From: Chloroflexota bacterium
Lineage (GTDB): Bacteria; Chloroflexota; Limnocylindria; QHBO01
Direction of reading: 5' to 3'
Assembly (NCBI GenBank): GCA_003243965.1
Contig: QHBO01000036.1
Location: 1 to 64,000, forward strand
Length of the DNA: 64,000 nt
Shown: one piece after another, positions 1 through 9,847 of the stretch
How positions within the stretch are numbered: the stretch's first letter is position 1
Layout of the letters: every line of letters begins with the position of its first letter
Position numbers and translations under genes: made by a program
The notes under the pieces: model-generated
What the model was told of the DNA's origin: nothing
Databases searched by the model: none
The model's input: only the letters and a program-made list of their open reading frames with translations

Positions 1-308
1 AGTTCCAGGGCAGCAGCCACGATCGCCTCGCGGTCCTGCCGGGCCCACAAGGGGTCCAGCTGAGCGATGTGGGCCAACCGGTCCGGGCTGCCCCAGGCGC
101 CGAACGCGTAGGCGGATCGCACCGCGACGGAGCGATGCCGGACGTGCATGCCGCGGGCGCAGGGGCGACAGCGGCGGTAGTGTGAGTGGGCGTCGCAGCC
201 GCAGTCGCAGCGGCAGCGCGGCGCCAGGGACGGGCATTCTGGGCAGGCCGCCGACATGCGGCGCTCCCTCCGCCTGCGGTGTGGGGCACGCACCCCGCGG
301 CGCAGCAT
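1..308 (-). CDS. Cys-rich small protein (partial, runs off left edge): MLRRGVRAPHRRRRERRMSAACPECPSLAPRCRCDCGCDAHSHYRRCRPCARGMHVRHRSVAVRSAYAFGAWGSPDRLAHIAQLDPLWARQDREAIVAAALE...
   Basis: Own reverse-strand translation; open to window edge so absent from ORF track. ATG at 308 overlaps the stop of the upstream ORF (TGATG); alternative ATG at 257. Eight Cys in 29 residues. Confidence 0.55.
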   Translation of the reverse strand, partial: MLRRGVRAPHRRRRERRMSAACPECPSLAPRCRCDCGCDAHSHYRRCRPCARGMHVRHRSVAVRSAYAFGAWGSPDRLAHIAQLDPLWARQDREAIVAAALE

Positions 309-568
309 CATCGCGGCCACCCGGGCAACGTCTGCAGGGCGAGGTCGACGACCTCATCAGGATCCTGCCCGGCCAGGATGCAGACCTCTCCGAGCTCGGC
401 GACCAGACGATGCTCGAGGCACGCGCCGTGGTGCGCCAGGCGGACCTGCTCGTCGATCTGGGCCCTGGTCATCCGCCGAGAGAGGCCACCCGGCGTGTAG
501 GCGTCCGCGCCCAAGCTCGGGCGCGGACCCCCCGATCGGAGCTTGGGAACCGACGGGAGCTCGCTCAT
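308..568 (-). CDS. Hypothetical small protein (MSELPSVPKLRSGGPRPSLGADAYTPGGLSRRMTRAQIDEQVRLAHHGACLEHRLVAELGEVCILAGQDPDEVVDLALQTLPGWPR)
   Basis: Internal ATG of track ORF 308..727; ATGA overlap with the upstream ORF stop at 565-567. Confidence 0.55.
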   Translation of the reverse strand: MSELPSVPKLRSGGPRPSLGADAYTPGGLSRRMTRAQIDEQVRLAHHGACLEHRLVAELGEVCILAGQDPDEVVDLALQTLPGWPR

Positions 569-792
569 CGCGGCGTCCCGGCCGGCGGCCAGTCGCCAAA
601 GGCGTAGGCGGCGCGCACGCTCACCGACACGAGCTCGCTCATCGACCGGAGCTCGTGTGGGCAGGCTCGAGCGCCACGGCCATCGACGGCACGGTGCGCC
701 CAATAGGAGCGCCCACACCGCCGGCACCAGGTCCGCCAGCCGTCAGCCCTGGAGAAAACCTCTTCTAGAGGGCGCTCACGCGGGGCGGCCAC
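565..792 (-). CDS. Small zinc-ribbon-like protein (WCRRCGRSYW...CPHEL)
   Basis: Track ORF 565..807; GTG at 792 has SD GGAGGTG (803-797) just upstream. CxxC plus CPH motif. Confidence 0.55.
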   Translation of the reverse strand: MAAPRERPLEEVFSRADGWRTWCRRCGRSYWAHRAVDGRGARACPHELRSMSELVSVSVRAAYAFGDWPPAGTPR

Positions 793-961
793 GGCGCACC
801 TCCGCACATAGACCTAGCTGCGCGCAGCGCAACATAAGATCTATTTGCGGCAGTGCGCGGGACGGGCCCAGGACCGCTCTGAGGGGCGGAGCCGGTTCCT
901 CTGCCGCGATGGCCGGCCGCCCACGGCGCGGCGGCGGCAGAATGTGCGTGTGTGAAGGCGG

Positions 962-2257
962 TCAGCGGCGCGTGGGGCGCCGCCGGGTGCCGCCCGCGGC
1001 GGTCACCTCGGCGGCGATCGCCGTCGGGAGATGGCCGGAGACGCGGATGCCACCCGCGAGGTAGCGCTCGGTCACGTCACCGGCCGCCTTCGCTCGGGCG
1101 ACGAGCTCGCCGCGGTGGTAGGGCACCACGGCGTTGACCGCGACCATCTGGTGGCGGAGCATGGCGGCGATCTGTTCCCGCAGCGCGTCGAGACCCTGTC
1201 CGTGGACGGCGCTGACGAACGCGGCGCGGTCGGAGCCAGGGCTCGGGCTGCCGGCGCGCGCATCGCCGAGCCGGTCGATCTTGTTGAAGACCGTGATCCG
1301 CGGCGTGTCGGCTGCGTCGAGCTGCTCGAGCACCTGCTGCACGGCCGCCTGCTGGCCGATGAAGTCGGGATCGGCGGCGTCGACCACCTCGAGCAGCAGG
1401 TCGGCGCGTGCCACCTCCTCGAGCGTGGCTCTGAACGCATCGACGAGGTCGTGGGGCAGTTTGTTGATGAACCCGACGGTATCGGTCATCACCACCCGTT
1501 GGCCGGTCGGCAGCGTCACCTGCCGGGAGGTCGGGTCCAGCGTGGCGAACAGCATGTTCGCGGCGTACACGTCCGTACTTGCAAGGGCGTTGAGCAGGGT
1601 GCTCTTTCCGGCATTCGTGTAGCCGACCAGCGCCACGGTGGACACCTCGCTGCGGTCCCGTTGACGGGCGGCGGTGGCGCGCTGCCGCTTGACGTCCTCG
1701 AGCTCGCCGCGCAGCTTGCGGATCTTGTCGGCGATCAGTCGACGGTCCGTCTCGAGCTGGCTCTCGCCCGGTCCCCGCGTGCCGATGCCGCCGCCGGTGC
1801 GCGACAGGTGGGTCCACATCCGGGTCAGCCGCGGCAGGTGGTATGCGAGCTGTGCCAGCTCGACCTGGAGGCGTCCCTCGCGGGTCCGCGCGTGCTTGGC
1901 GAAGATGTCGATGATCAGCGCGGACCGGTCCAGCACTTTGCAGTCGACGAGCTTCTCGAGGTTCCGCTGCTGCGCAGGGGTGAGCTCGTCGTCGACGATG
2001 AGCAGGTTGAAGTCGGTGGCCGCCCTCTCGTCGACGAGCTCGGCGGCGCGCCCCTTCCCGAGGTACCAGGCGGCGTCGGGAGCGCGCCGACGCTGGAAGG
2101 CGCTGCCAACCACGCTGGCTCCCGCGGTCCGGGCCAGGGCCTCCAGCTCGGCCAGGCTGCGGCCGATCGGCCAGCGGCCGTCTCCAGGGTTTTCGATCCC
2201 GACCAGATAGGCGCGCTCCACGGGCGCGGTGAGGTCGAGCAGGCGTCCATCGGTCAT
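962..2257 (-). CDS. hflX: GTPase HflX
   Basis: HflX N-domain, GTRGPGESQLETDRR, G1 GYTNAGKST, DTVGF, NKID. Confidence 0.95.
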   Translation of the reverse strand: MTDGRLLDLTAPVERAYLVGIENPGDGRWPIGRSLAELEALARTAGASVVGSAFQRRRAPDAAWYLGKGRAAELVDERAATDFNLLIVDDELTPAQQRNLEKLVDCKVLDRSALIIDIFAKHARTREGRLQVELAQLAYHLPRLTRMWTHLSRTGGGIGTRGPGESQLETDRRLIADKIRKLRGELEDVKRQRATAARQRDRSEVSTVALVGYTNAGKSTLLNALASTDVYAANMLFATLDPTSRQVTLPTGQRVVMTDTVGFINKLPHDLVDAFRATLEEVARADLLLEVVDAADPDFIGQQAAVQQVLEQLDAADTPRITVFNKIDRLGDARAGSPSPGSDRAAFVSAVHGQGLDALREQIAAMLRHQMVAVNAVVPYHRGELVARAKAAGDVTERYLAGGIRVSGHLPTAIAAEVTAAGGTRRRPTRR

Positions 2258-3243
2258 CTGCGGGCCATGGTAGTCGATGCCGGACGGGGCACCGCTGCGA
2301 TCGCCTGGACGGCCGCCGTCGCGGCATCGACCAGCACGCGATCCGTCATCGAACGATCCGCGGCGTCCGGCGCGGCGAGCCAGACGACATCGGGATCACG
2401 GCGAAACCAGCTCAGCTGGCGCTTGGCGTACTGGCGCGTGCGGCGGGCGGCGACCTCGAGCGCCTCGTCCAGCGTCCACTCCCCTGCCAGATAGCGCGCC
2501 GTCTCCGCGTAGCCGTGGCCACTCATCGCCGGGAGCTCGGGTCGATAGCCCGCGGCGAGCAGCGAGCGCACCTCATCGACCAGGCCGTGGCTGAACAGCC
2601 AAGCGGCCCGTTCGTCGATGCGTCGATAGAGCGTCTCGCGCGGACGGTCGATGGCGAGTTGGAGGACAGGCCCGCCATAGGCAGTTGCCGTCGGCAACGG
2701 ATCGCCCGCCATGCGGCGCTCGAGCGCGGCCAACACGCGTCGCGGGTTCCGCACATCGATGCCGTCGCCAGCCCGCGGGTCGTAGGCCCGCAATCGGGCA
2801 GCCATCGCGTCCAGCCCGTGCCGCTCGAAGTCCCGCTGGAGCGCAATCCGCAGCCCCGGCGACCGCGGCCGTTCGGTCAATGCGTAACCGCCGAGCAGCG
2901 CAGTGATGTACAGCCCGGTGCCCCCCACCAGGATCGGCAGCCGGCCTCGCTCCCCCACCTCGCGGAGCGCCTTGCGAGCTGCACGCAGCCAGTCGGCGAC
3001 GGTGAGCCGCTGATCGGGCGCTGCGAGGTCCAGGAGGTGGTGCGGCGCTCTTGCCAGGTCCGCCGGTCCCGGCTTGGCGGTGCCGATCGTCATCCCGCGG
3101 TACACCTGGCGCGAGTCGGCCACCAGGATCTCGCCGTTGAGGCGCTCGGCCAGCGCCAGCGCCAGCTCGCTCTTGCCCGAGGCTGTGGGGCCCACGATGG
3201 CGAGCAGCGCCGGCTCGGTCGAGCCGGCGAGCGACGTGCCCAT
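2254..3243 (-). CDS. miaA: tRNA dimethylallyltransferase MiaA
   Basis: IVGPTASGKSELALALAERLNGEI..DSRQVYRGMTIGTAKP; start set at MGTSLAG to avoid long overlap with ymdB. Confidence 0.95.
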   Translation of the reverse strand: MGTSLAGSTEPALLAIVGPTASGKSELALALAERLNGEILVADSRQVYRGMTIGTAKPGPADLARAPHHLLDLAAPDQRLTVADWLRAARKALREVGERGRLPILVGGTGLYITALLGGYALTERPRSPGLRIALQRDFERHGLDAMAARLRAYDPRAGDGIDVRNPRRVLAALERRMAGDPLPTATAYGGPVLQLAIDRPRETLYRRIDERAAWLFSHGLVDEVRSLLAAGYRPELPAMSGHGYAETARYLAGEWTLDEALEVAARRTRQYAKRQLSWFRRDPDVVWLAAPDAADRSMTDRVLVDAATAAVQAIAAVPRPASTTMARR

Positions 3244-3250
3244 CGGCCCT

Positions 3251-4060
3251 CTAGTCGACCTCCACCAGTCGCTGGACCTGGTCGATGCGAAGGGCGCGCC
3301 CGGTGCGCCGGTCGGCCTCGACGACCACCGCATTGAAGCTCACCGTCCCGCTCGCCACCGCGAACCGCGTCGGCATGTGCGTCAGGAAGCGGGGCAGGAC
3401 GGTCTCCACCGACATCCCGATGATCGAGTCGCGTGGCCCGGTCATGCCCACGTCGCTGATGTAGGCGGTACCCCGGGGCAGCAGCCGCGCGTCGGCGGTC
3501 GGGACGTGAGTGTGGGTGCCGACCACCGCGCTCACCCGTCCGTCCAGGTGCCAGCCCATCGCGTTCTTTTCGGAGGTCAGCTCGCAGTGGAAGTCGACGA
3601 TGCGCACCGGAGGCAGGGGCTCGGCGGCTTCGTCGAGCAGCGCGTCGAGCGCCTCGAACGGCGAGGCCAGCTGGTTCATGTACACGCGGCCCATGGCGTT
3701 GATGACTGCCACCTCTCCCCCATCCGCCAGCCGCAGCACCAACCAGCCCCGGCCGGGTGCCCGGTCGGGATAGTTGAGGGGCCGCAGGACGGGCCGATCG
3801 GTCTCGAGGTACTCGTAGATTTCGCGCTTGTCCCAGATGTGGTTGCCGCTGGTGATGACGTCGATCCCGTGGGCCAGAAGCTCCTCGGCGAGCGATGGCG
3901 TGAGCCCCATCCCACCGGCGACGTTCTCCCCGTTGGCGATCACGCAGTCGAGGTCGAGCTCCCGACGCAGTGCTGGGACGAGCTGGTTCACCGCCAGGCG
4001 CCCCGGTTTGCCGATGATGTCGCCGACGACCATGCACCGCAGGACGGCGCCGTCGGTCAC
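3251..4060 (-). CDS. ymdB: YmdB family metallophosphoesterase (TIGR00282-like)
   Basis: VVGDIIGKPGR, GNHIWDKREIYEYLETD, GTHTHVPTAD. Confidence 0.92.
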   Translation of the reverse strand: MTDGAVLRCMVVGDIIGKPGRLAVNQLVPALRRELDLDCVIANGENVAGGMGLTPSLAEELLAHGIDVITSGNHIWDKREIYEYLETDRPVLRPLNYPDRAPGRGWLVLRLADGGEVAVINAMGRVYMNQLASPFEALDALLDEAAEPLPPVRIVDFHCELTSEKNAMGWHLDGRVSAVVGTHTHVPTADARLLPRGTAYISDVGMTGPRDSIIGMSVETVLPRFLTHMPTRFAVASGTVSFNAVVVEADRRTGRALRIDQVQRLVEVD

Positions 4061-5592
4061 CGCGCGAAGTCGACCGCCCGCGTCTCGCGGATCACGGTCA
4101 CCTTGATCTGGCCGGGATACTGCAGCTGGTCCTCGATCTTGCGCACCACGTCACGAGCCAGGCGGTTCGAGGCGCCATCATCGATCTCCTCCGGCCGAAC
4201 CAGGATGCGGATCTCGCGCCCGGCCTGGATGGCGTAGCAGCGCTCGACCCCGGGGAAGCTGAGGGCGATCTGCTGCAGGTCGTCGAGACGCTTCACGTAG
4301 TTGTCCAGGCTCTCGCCCCGCGCTCCCGGGCGGGATGCGCTGATCGCGTCGGCGATCTGGACCACCGTGGCCTCGATGCTCTCCTGCTCCACCTCCTGGT
4401 GGTGTGCGGCGATGGCATTGCAAACGACCGCATTCACGCCGCAGCGGCGCGCGATGTCGCCGCCGATGAGCGCGTGGGGGCCCTCGACCTCATGGTCCAC
4501 CGCTTTGCCGATGTCGTGCAGCAGTCCGCCCTTCTTCGACTCCTGGACGTTGGCACCGATCTCGGCGGCGAGGAGGCCGGAGAGGCGCGCGGTCTCGACG
4601 CAGTGGTCGAGAACGTTCTGGCCGTAGCTGGTGCGGTACTTGAGCCGGCCGAGAAGCTTGATCAGCTCGGGATGGAGACCCGGCACGGCAGCGTCGTAGG
4701 CGGCCTGCTCGCCGGCTTGGCGCATCACCATCTCGATCTCCTGGCGCGCCTTGGCGACCGTCTCCTCGATCCGGCCCGGATGGATCCGCCCATCGGAGAT
4801 GAGCTTGGTGAGGGCCATGCGCGCCACCTCGCGCCGCACCGGATCGAATCCGGAGAGGACCACCGCCTCGGGGGTGTCGTCGATGATCAGATCGACGCCG
4901 GTTGCCTGCTCCAGCGCGCGGATGTTCCGCCCTTCACGGCCGATGATCCGGCCCTTCATCTCCTCGCTCGGAAGCGGGACGACGGTGACCGTCGCTTCGC
5001 TGGTGTGGTCCGCGGCGATCCGCTGCATGACGGTGGTGAGCACTCTCCGGGCTCGCTCCTGTCCCTCTTCCTGGGCGGCGCGCTCGATCTCCCGCACGCG
5101 CTGGTTTGCCTCCGCCTGCGCCTCGTCGACGATCTGCTGGATCAAGCTCTGGCGCGCCTCGCTCACGGACAGGCCGCTCACGCCCTCGAGCTGTTCCAGC
5201 TGCTGTCGGCGCAGCTCGGCGACCTCCGCTCGATCCGCCTCGATCTCGGACAGGCGCTGGTCGAGGGCTGCTTCGCGCCGTTCGAGGGTCTCGAGTTTGC
5301 GGTCCATGCTCTCCGACCGATCGAGCAGGAGCCGCTCCTGGCGCTGCAGGTCGACACGCTTCTCGCGCGCCTCATCCTCTGCGACGCGCTGGATCTTCAG
5401 CGCGTCGTCCTTGCCCTCGAGGACGATCTCCTTTTGCTTGGCGCGTCCCTCGGCGATGATCCGCTCGGCGTACGTCTCCGCGTGCTTGACCGCCGCGGTC
5501 GCGACGAGCCGCCGCGCGATATAGCCGAGGGCGCCGCCGACGAGGATCCCCGCCAGCAGCGCCACCCCGGCGACCACCGCAATCTCTGGCAT
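4057..5592 (-). CDS. rny: Ribonuclease Y
   Basis: N-terminal TM + coiled coil, KH GRIIGREGRNIRALE, HD HDIGKAVDHE. Confidence 0.96.
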   Translation of the reverse strand: MPEIAVVAGVALLAGILVGGALGYIARRLVATAAVKHAETYAERIIAEGRAKQKEIVLEGKDDALKIQRVAEDEAREKRVDLQRQERLLLDRSESMDRKLETLERREAALDQRLSEIEADRAEVAELRRQQLEQLEGVSGLSVSEARQSLIQQIVDEAQAEANQRVREIERAAQEEGQERARRVLTTVMQRIAADHTSEATVTVVPLPSEEMKGRIIGREGRNIRALEQATGVDLIIDDTPEAVVLSGFDPVRREVARMALTKLISDGRIHPGRIEETVAKARQEIEMVMRQAGEQAAYDAAVPGLHPELIKLLGRLKYRTSYGQNVLDHCVETARLSGLLAAEIGANVQESKKGGLLHDIGKAVDHEVEGPHALIGGDIARRCGVNAVVCNAIAAHHQEVEQESIEATVVQIADAISASRPGARGESLDNYVKRLDDLQQIALSFPGVERCYAIQAGREIRILVRPEEIDDGASNRLARDVVRKIEDQLQYPGQIKVTVIRETRAVDFAR

Positions 5593-5729
5593 CGGCTCCC
5601 TCCCGTTCGATGGAGCCCGCTGATGGGCGATGATGATGCGCCCGCAATCTCCGGGCGCCCGCGTCGTGCAATCTCAACTGGCCCGCCCCCCGCGCCATCG
5701 AAAAAGTGTACCGCAAGTTGCTCGGACCC

Positions 5730-6689
5730 TCAGGCCCGGACTGGGTTGAAGACGCGGCCCATCAGACGTACGTGGTCCAGATCCCGCGGCAGGAAGTCCT
5801 GGAGCATGACGCGCTGGACACCCGCCGCCTCCAGCTCTGCCACCCGGGCCAGCGCCTGGTCCGGAGTGCCTATGATCCAGCGCTCCCGACGCTCGTCGAG
5901 CCACCCCTTGGCGTCCGCTTCCCCGCCGGCGGCCAGCACGTCGCGGGCGCGATCTTCGACGTCGCCCGGCGACTCGCCGATCAGCACGCCGACCATCGCG
6001 GACAGCACGACCGTGGCGGGATCCCGCCCGATCGACTCGCACGCCGCCCGCACGCGGCCGTATGCCTCTCGTGCCCGATCAGGTGTCGCGCTCTGCCGGT
6101 TGAACTCGTCCGCATAGCGCGCAACCAGGCGGGCGAGCCGCGGGCCACCGTCCCCACCCAGGATCAGGTGCGGGCCGCAGCGACCGTCTCCGCTCGGACG
6201 GGGGGCAAAGCGGGATCCGCGCACCTGCCAGTGTCGTCCCTCGAACGTCCATCCGTCCGGCTCGCACCACAGTCCGGTCACGACCGCGAGCGCCTCCTCC
6301 AGGCGGTCGTAGCGCTCGCGGAGCTCGGGGGGATACGGGATCCCCAGCTCGGCGTGTTCACGTTGGTTCCAACCGGCCCCCATGCCGACCTCGATCCTTC
6401 CGCCGCTCATCTGGTCGACGGTGGCGACCACCTTGGCGAAGCTGCCCGGGATGCGGAATGTGACCGGTGAGACCAGCGTGCCAAGACGGATGCGGCTCGT
6501 CTCCCGCGCCAGGCCCGCCAGGGTCGACCAGGCATCGGTGGTCGGCAGCCCGGCAGCACCGGGAAACGAGGTGTAGTGGTCCGAGCGGAAAAATGCCTCG
6601 ATGCCCGACTCCTCAGCCTTGCGCGCGAGCGCCAGGAGCTCCTCGTACGTGAGTCCCTGCTGCGGCTCCGTCATCAGCGCGTACCGCAT
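5730..6689 (-). CDS. LLM class (F420-dependent type) oxidoreductase
   Basis: Luciferase-like fold: MRYALMTEPQQGLTYEELLALARKAEESGIEAFFRSDHY; ATG 6689 has SD GAGGTG. Confidence 0.88.
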   Translation of the reverse strand: MRYALMTEPQQGLTYEELLALARKAEESGIEAFFRSDHYTSFPGAAGLPTTDAWSTLAGLARETSRIRLGTLVSPVTFRIPGSFAKVVATVDQMSGGRIEVGMGAGWNQREHAELGIPYPPELRERYDRLEEALAVVTGLWCEPDGWTFEGRHWQVRGSRFAPRPSGDGRCGPHLILGGDGGPRLARLVARYADEFNRQSATPDRAREAYGRVRAACESIGRDPATVVLSAMVGVLIGESPGDVEDRARDVLAAGGEADAKGWLDERRERWIIGTPDQALARVAELEAAGVQRVMLQDFLPRDLDHVRLMGRVFNPVRA

Positions 6690-6696
6690 GAACACC

Positions 6697-7275
6697 TCAT
6701 TCGTCGATCTCTTCGAGCGGCAGGTTCGCGCGCTCGCGCAGCGCGCCGCGCACGGTCGCAGCGTCGAAGCCGCGCCGCATCAGGAAGGCACCGAGGCGGG
6801 CGATCGCCTTTGGGTCGTCGGGCATCGGGCGACCTCGCAGGTGCCGATCGACTGCCTTGCGGGCTCGTTCGGCCTCAGTCCGCGGGAGCATCTCCTCGGT
6901 CGGCGGGCGTTCGTGCCGGGTATTCCCTTCGCGGAATCGCTCGAGCGCCTCGCCTTGCACGCCGTGCTGGCGCAGCTCCGCCTCCAGCATCCGCTGTCCG
7001 CGCGGTGCATGCCGATCCCGCTGCTCGGTCCACCAGCGAGCGAATGCGTCGTCGTCCAGATAACCGAGCGCGCGCAGCCGATCCGTCGTCTCCGCAATCA
7101 CATCGTCCTCGGCCCCCGCCCGCCGGAGCCGTTGCTGCAGCTCCCAGCCGCTCCGCGGGCGAGTGGCGAGGAAGCGCGCGGCGATTTCGAAGGCGGCGGC
7201 GGCGTCCGGGCGCTCTCGCGACCGGGCAGGCCGGCGGGCGCCGGGCCGCGGCGGGTGCTGCGGGCCTGACTCCAC
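6697..7275 (-). CDS. recX: Regulatory protein RecX
   Basis: Tri-helical repeats (RSGWELQQRLRRAG..., YLDDDAFARWW...), immediately downstream of recA. Confidence 0.88.
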   Translation of the reverse strand: MESGPQHPPRPGARRPARSRERPDAAAAFEIAARFLATRPRSGWELQQRLRRAGAEDDVIAETTDRLRALGYLDDDAFARWWTEQRDRHAPRGQRMLEAELRQHGVQGEALERFREGNTRHERPPTEEMLPRTEAERARKAVDRHLRGRPMPDDPKAIARLGAFLMRRGFDAATVRGALRERANLPLEEIDE

Positions 7276-7284
7276 GACGAGCGG

Positions 7285-8367
7285 CTACTCAGCTTCCGCG
7301 ATGCCTTCGACCCCGACCTCGATCGACGCCACCTTGCCCCGGATCTCGTCGTCGATCCGCTGCGCGATCTCTGGGTTCGCGCGCAGGAAGTCGCGGGCGT
7401 TCTCGCGACCCTGCCCGAGGCGGGTCTCCCCGTAGTTGAACCAGGCGCCGGTCTTGGACAGGATGCCGGCGGCGATACCGACATCGAGCAGGCCGCCCTC
7501 GCGGCTGATCCCCTCGTTGTACATGATGTCGAACTCGGCGACGCGGAACGGCGATGCGACCTTGTTCTTGACGACCTTCACGCGCGTGCGGCTGCCGATC
7601 GCATCGGTGCCGGTCTTGAGCGTCTCGATGCGGCGGATGTCCATGCGGATGGATGCGTAGAACTTGAGAGCCCGCCCTCCCGGCGTCGTCTCCGGGTTGC
7701 CGAACATGACGCCGATCTTCTCGCGCAGCTGATTGGTGAACACCAGCGCGGTGTTGCTGCGGTTGATTGCGCCGGTCAGCTTGCGAAGCGCCTGGCTCAT
7801 CAGGCGGGCCTGGAGGCCAACGAAGCTGTCGCCCATGTCGCCCTCGATCTCGGCGCGCGGCACGAGTGCGGCAACCGAATCCACGATCACCACGTCGACC
7901 CCGTTGCTCCGAATCAGCGTTTCGGCGATCTCGAGCGCCTGCTCGCCGGTGTCCGGCTGGCTGACCAACAGCTCATCCACGTTGACGCCCACGTTGCGGG
8001 CGTAGTTGGGATCGAGGGCGTGCTCGGCGTCGATGAAGGCCACGATCCCGCCGGCACGCTGCGCGCTGGCCGCGATGTGATAGCACAGCGTGGTCTTCCC
8101 GCTCGACTCGGGGCCGAAGATCTCGGTGATCCGCCCGCGCGGCACGCCGCCCACACCGAGTGCCAGGTCGAGCGCGACCGAGCCGGTCGGGACGATGTCG
8201 ACCGCCAGCTTGGCGCCCTTGTCGCCCAGGCGCATGATCGCGCCGCGCCCGAACTGCTTCTCGATCTGCAGGATTGCGGCGTCGACGGCTCGCCCACGTT
8301 CGCCGTGATGTTGCTCGCCGTTGCGCTGGTCGCCGCTCTTCACGATCTGGGCCACCGGGGCGTCCAT
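7285..8367 (-). CDS. recA: Recombinase RecA
   Basis: [13 protein letters not shown], canonical RecA core, [26 protein letters not shown]. Confidence 0.98.
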   Translation of the reverse strand: MDAPVAQIVKSGDQRNGEQHHGERGRAVDAAILQIEKQFGRGAIMRLGDKGAKLAVDIVPTGSVALDLALGVGGVPRGRITEIFGPESSGKTTLCYHIAASAQRAGGIVAFIDAEHALDPNYARNVGVNVDELLVSQPDTGEQALEIAETLIRSNGVDVVIVDSVAALVPRAEIEGDMGDSFVGLQARLMSQALRKLTGAINRSNTALVFTNQLREKIGVMFGNPETTPGGRALKFYASIRMDIRRIETLKTGTDAIGSRTRVKVVKNKVASPFRVAEFDIMYNEGISREGGLLDVGIAAGILSKTGAWFNYGETRLGQGRENARDFLRANPEIAQRIDDEIRGKVASIEVGVEGIAEAE

Positions 8368-8411
8368 CGGTCTGCTCGGGCTCCTTCCCTCTTGCCCCGG
8401 CGGCTACGAGG

Positions 8412-8570
8412 TCATTCCTCGACCGGACCGGGCTCGGTGCGCGGCTTGCGCCTTGGTTTGATCACCTCGACGGACATCGGCGGCTCGTACAGCGAGGGCG
8501 GCTGCACCTTTGGCGCTTTCGCCTTTGGCTTCCGTTTCTCCTGATGCCGCGGCCGATCTCGGCTTCCCAC
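8412..8570 (-). CDS. Putative 52-aa basic/proline-rich protein
   Basis: Own translation (below ORF-track length cutoff): MGSRDRPRHQEKRKPKAKAPKVQPPSLYEPPMSVEVIKPRRKPRTEPGPVEE*, GTG start; fills gap between tgt and recA. Confidence 0.4.
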   Translation of the reverse strand: MGSRDRPRHQEKRKPKAKAPKVQPPSLYEPPMSVEVIKPRRKPRTEPGPVEE

Positions 8571-8636
8571 CTGGTGACCTCCGATCTGGGCCGGACGAGG
8601 CTGGCGCCAGTCTCGTCGGTAGTCCTTATCGAGTCG

Positions 8637-9806
8637 TTATGCGCTGCTTTGCCGCGTTCCGGCGGCCGGAAGGTAGTGTGCGTCGATGGCGCCCCGCAAC
8701 GATTCGAACGAGCCATCGTCCAGCGCGCCGCGGATGGCACGCATCAGGTCCAGAGTATAGGTGAGGTTATGGACCGAGGCGAGGCGATACGCGAGCAGTT
8801 CCTCGGCGCGGAAGAGATGCGCGACATAGGCGCGCGAGTAGTCGCGGCACGTCTCGCAGCGACACGCCGGATCGATCGGCCCCGGGTCGTCCAGGAACCG
8901 CGCGTTGCGCAGGTTCAGCTTGCCGCCACCGGTCCACAGCTGGCCGTTGCGCGCCACCCGAGTGGGCAGCACGCAGTCGAAGAGGTCGACGCCGCACTCG
9001 ATCGCGGTGAAGAAATCGGGTGGCGCGCCGACCCCCATCAGGTAGCAGACACGAGTGTCCCCCTCGAGCGCCTCGGCCACGGTGTCGAGTGCTGCGGCCA
9101 TCTGCCGCTTGGTCTCCCCCACCGACAGGCCACCGATGGCGATGCCGTCGAACGGCAGCGCGCGGATCGCGGCGGTCGAGATGCGACGCATCTCGCGGTC
9201 AATGCCGCCCTGAATGATGCCGAACAGCGCCTGGTCGGGCCGAGACCGGGCCGCCAGACAGCGCTCCGCCCAGGCATGGGTGCGCGCCATCGCGATCTCC
9301 ACCTCGCTCGCCGGCAGTCGCGCGTCGACGAGCTGGTCGAATGCCATGGCGATGTCGCTGCCGAGCAGCTCCTGGATCTCGACGGCGCGTTCCGGCGTGA
9401 TGCGCTGACGCGAGCCGTCAAGATGGGATGCGAAGGTGACGCCGTCATCATCCACGCGGCGCAGCCGGGCAAGGCTGAAGACCTGGAATCCTCCCGAGTC
9501 GGTCAGGATCGGGCCATCCCAGCCCATGAACCGATGCAGCCCGCCGAGCGCCGCGATGCGCTCCGCCCCCGGCCGGAGGGAGAGGTGATAAGTGTTGGAC
9601 AGCAGGATCTGCGCGCCCGCCGCACGCAGGTCGCCCGGCGTGAGGCTCTTGACCGTTGCCTGCGTCCCGACCGGCATGAAGGCGGGCGTCTCGATCACGC
9701 CATGCGCGGTGCGCAGCTGACCGAGCCGCGCGCGCCCGATGCTCGTCGGGCGATGGGTGAACGAGATCGGTTCGGTGCCTGTTCCACCCGCTGCGCTTGC
9801 GGTCAT
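8637..9806 (-). CDS. tgt: tRNA-guanine transglycosylase
   Basis: LSNTYHLSLRPGAERI, DSGGFQVFSLA, VDLFDCVLPTRVARNGQLWT, zinc ligands CRCETC. Confidence 0.96.
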   Translation of the reverse strand: MTASAAGGTGTEPISFTHRPTSIGRARLGQLRTAHGVIETPAFMPVGTQATVKSLTPGDLRAAGAQILLSNTYHLSLRPGAERIAALGGLHRFMGWDGPILTDSGGFQVFSLARLRRVDDDGVTFASHLDGSRQRITPERAVEIQELLGSDIAMAFDQLVDARLPASEVEIAMARTHAWAERCLAARSRPDQALFGIIQGGIDREMRRISTAAIRALPFDGIAIGGLSVGETKRQMAAALDTVAEALEGDTRVCYLMGVGAPPDFFTAIECGVDLFDCVLPTRVARNGQLWTGGGKLNLRNARFLDDPGPIDPACRCETCRDYSRAYVAHLFRAEELLAYRLASVHNLTYTLDLMRAIRGALDDGSFESLRGAIDAHYLPAAGTRQSSA

Positions 9807-9847
9807 CGGCGGAGAGGATAGGCTACGCGCTGCAGGAGGTGCACCGC

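Noticed and set aside
1031-2494. 487-aa plus-strand ORF antisense to hflX
   Set aside because: hflX is clear on the minus strand; this frame is spurious.
4399-6117. 572-aa plus-strand ORF antisense to rny
   Set aside because: Spurious high-GC antisense frame; rny motifs are definitive.
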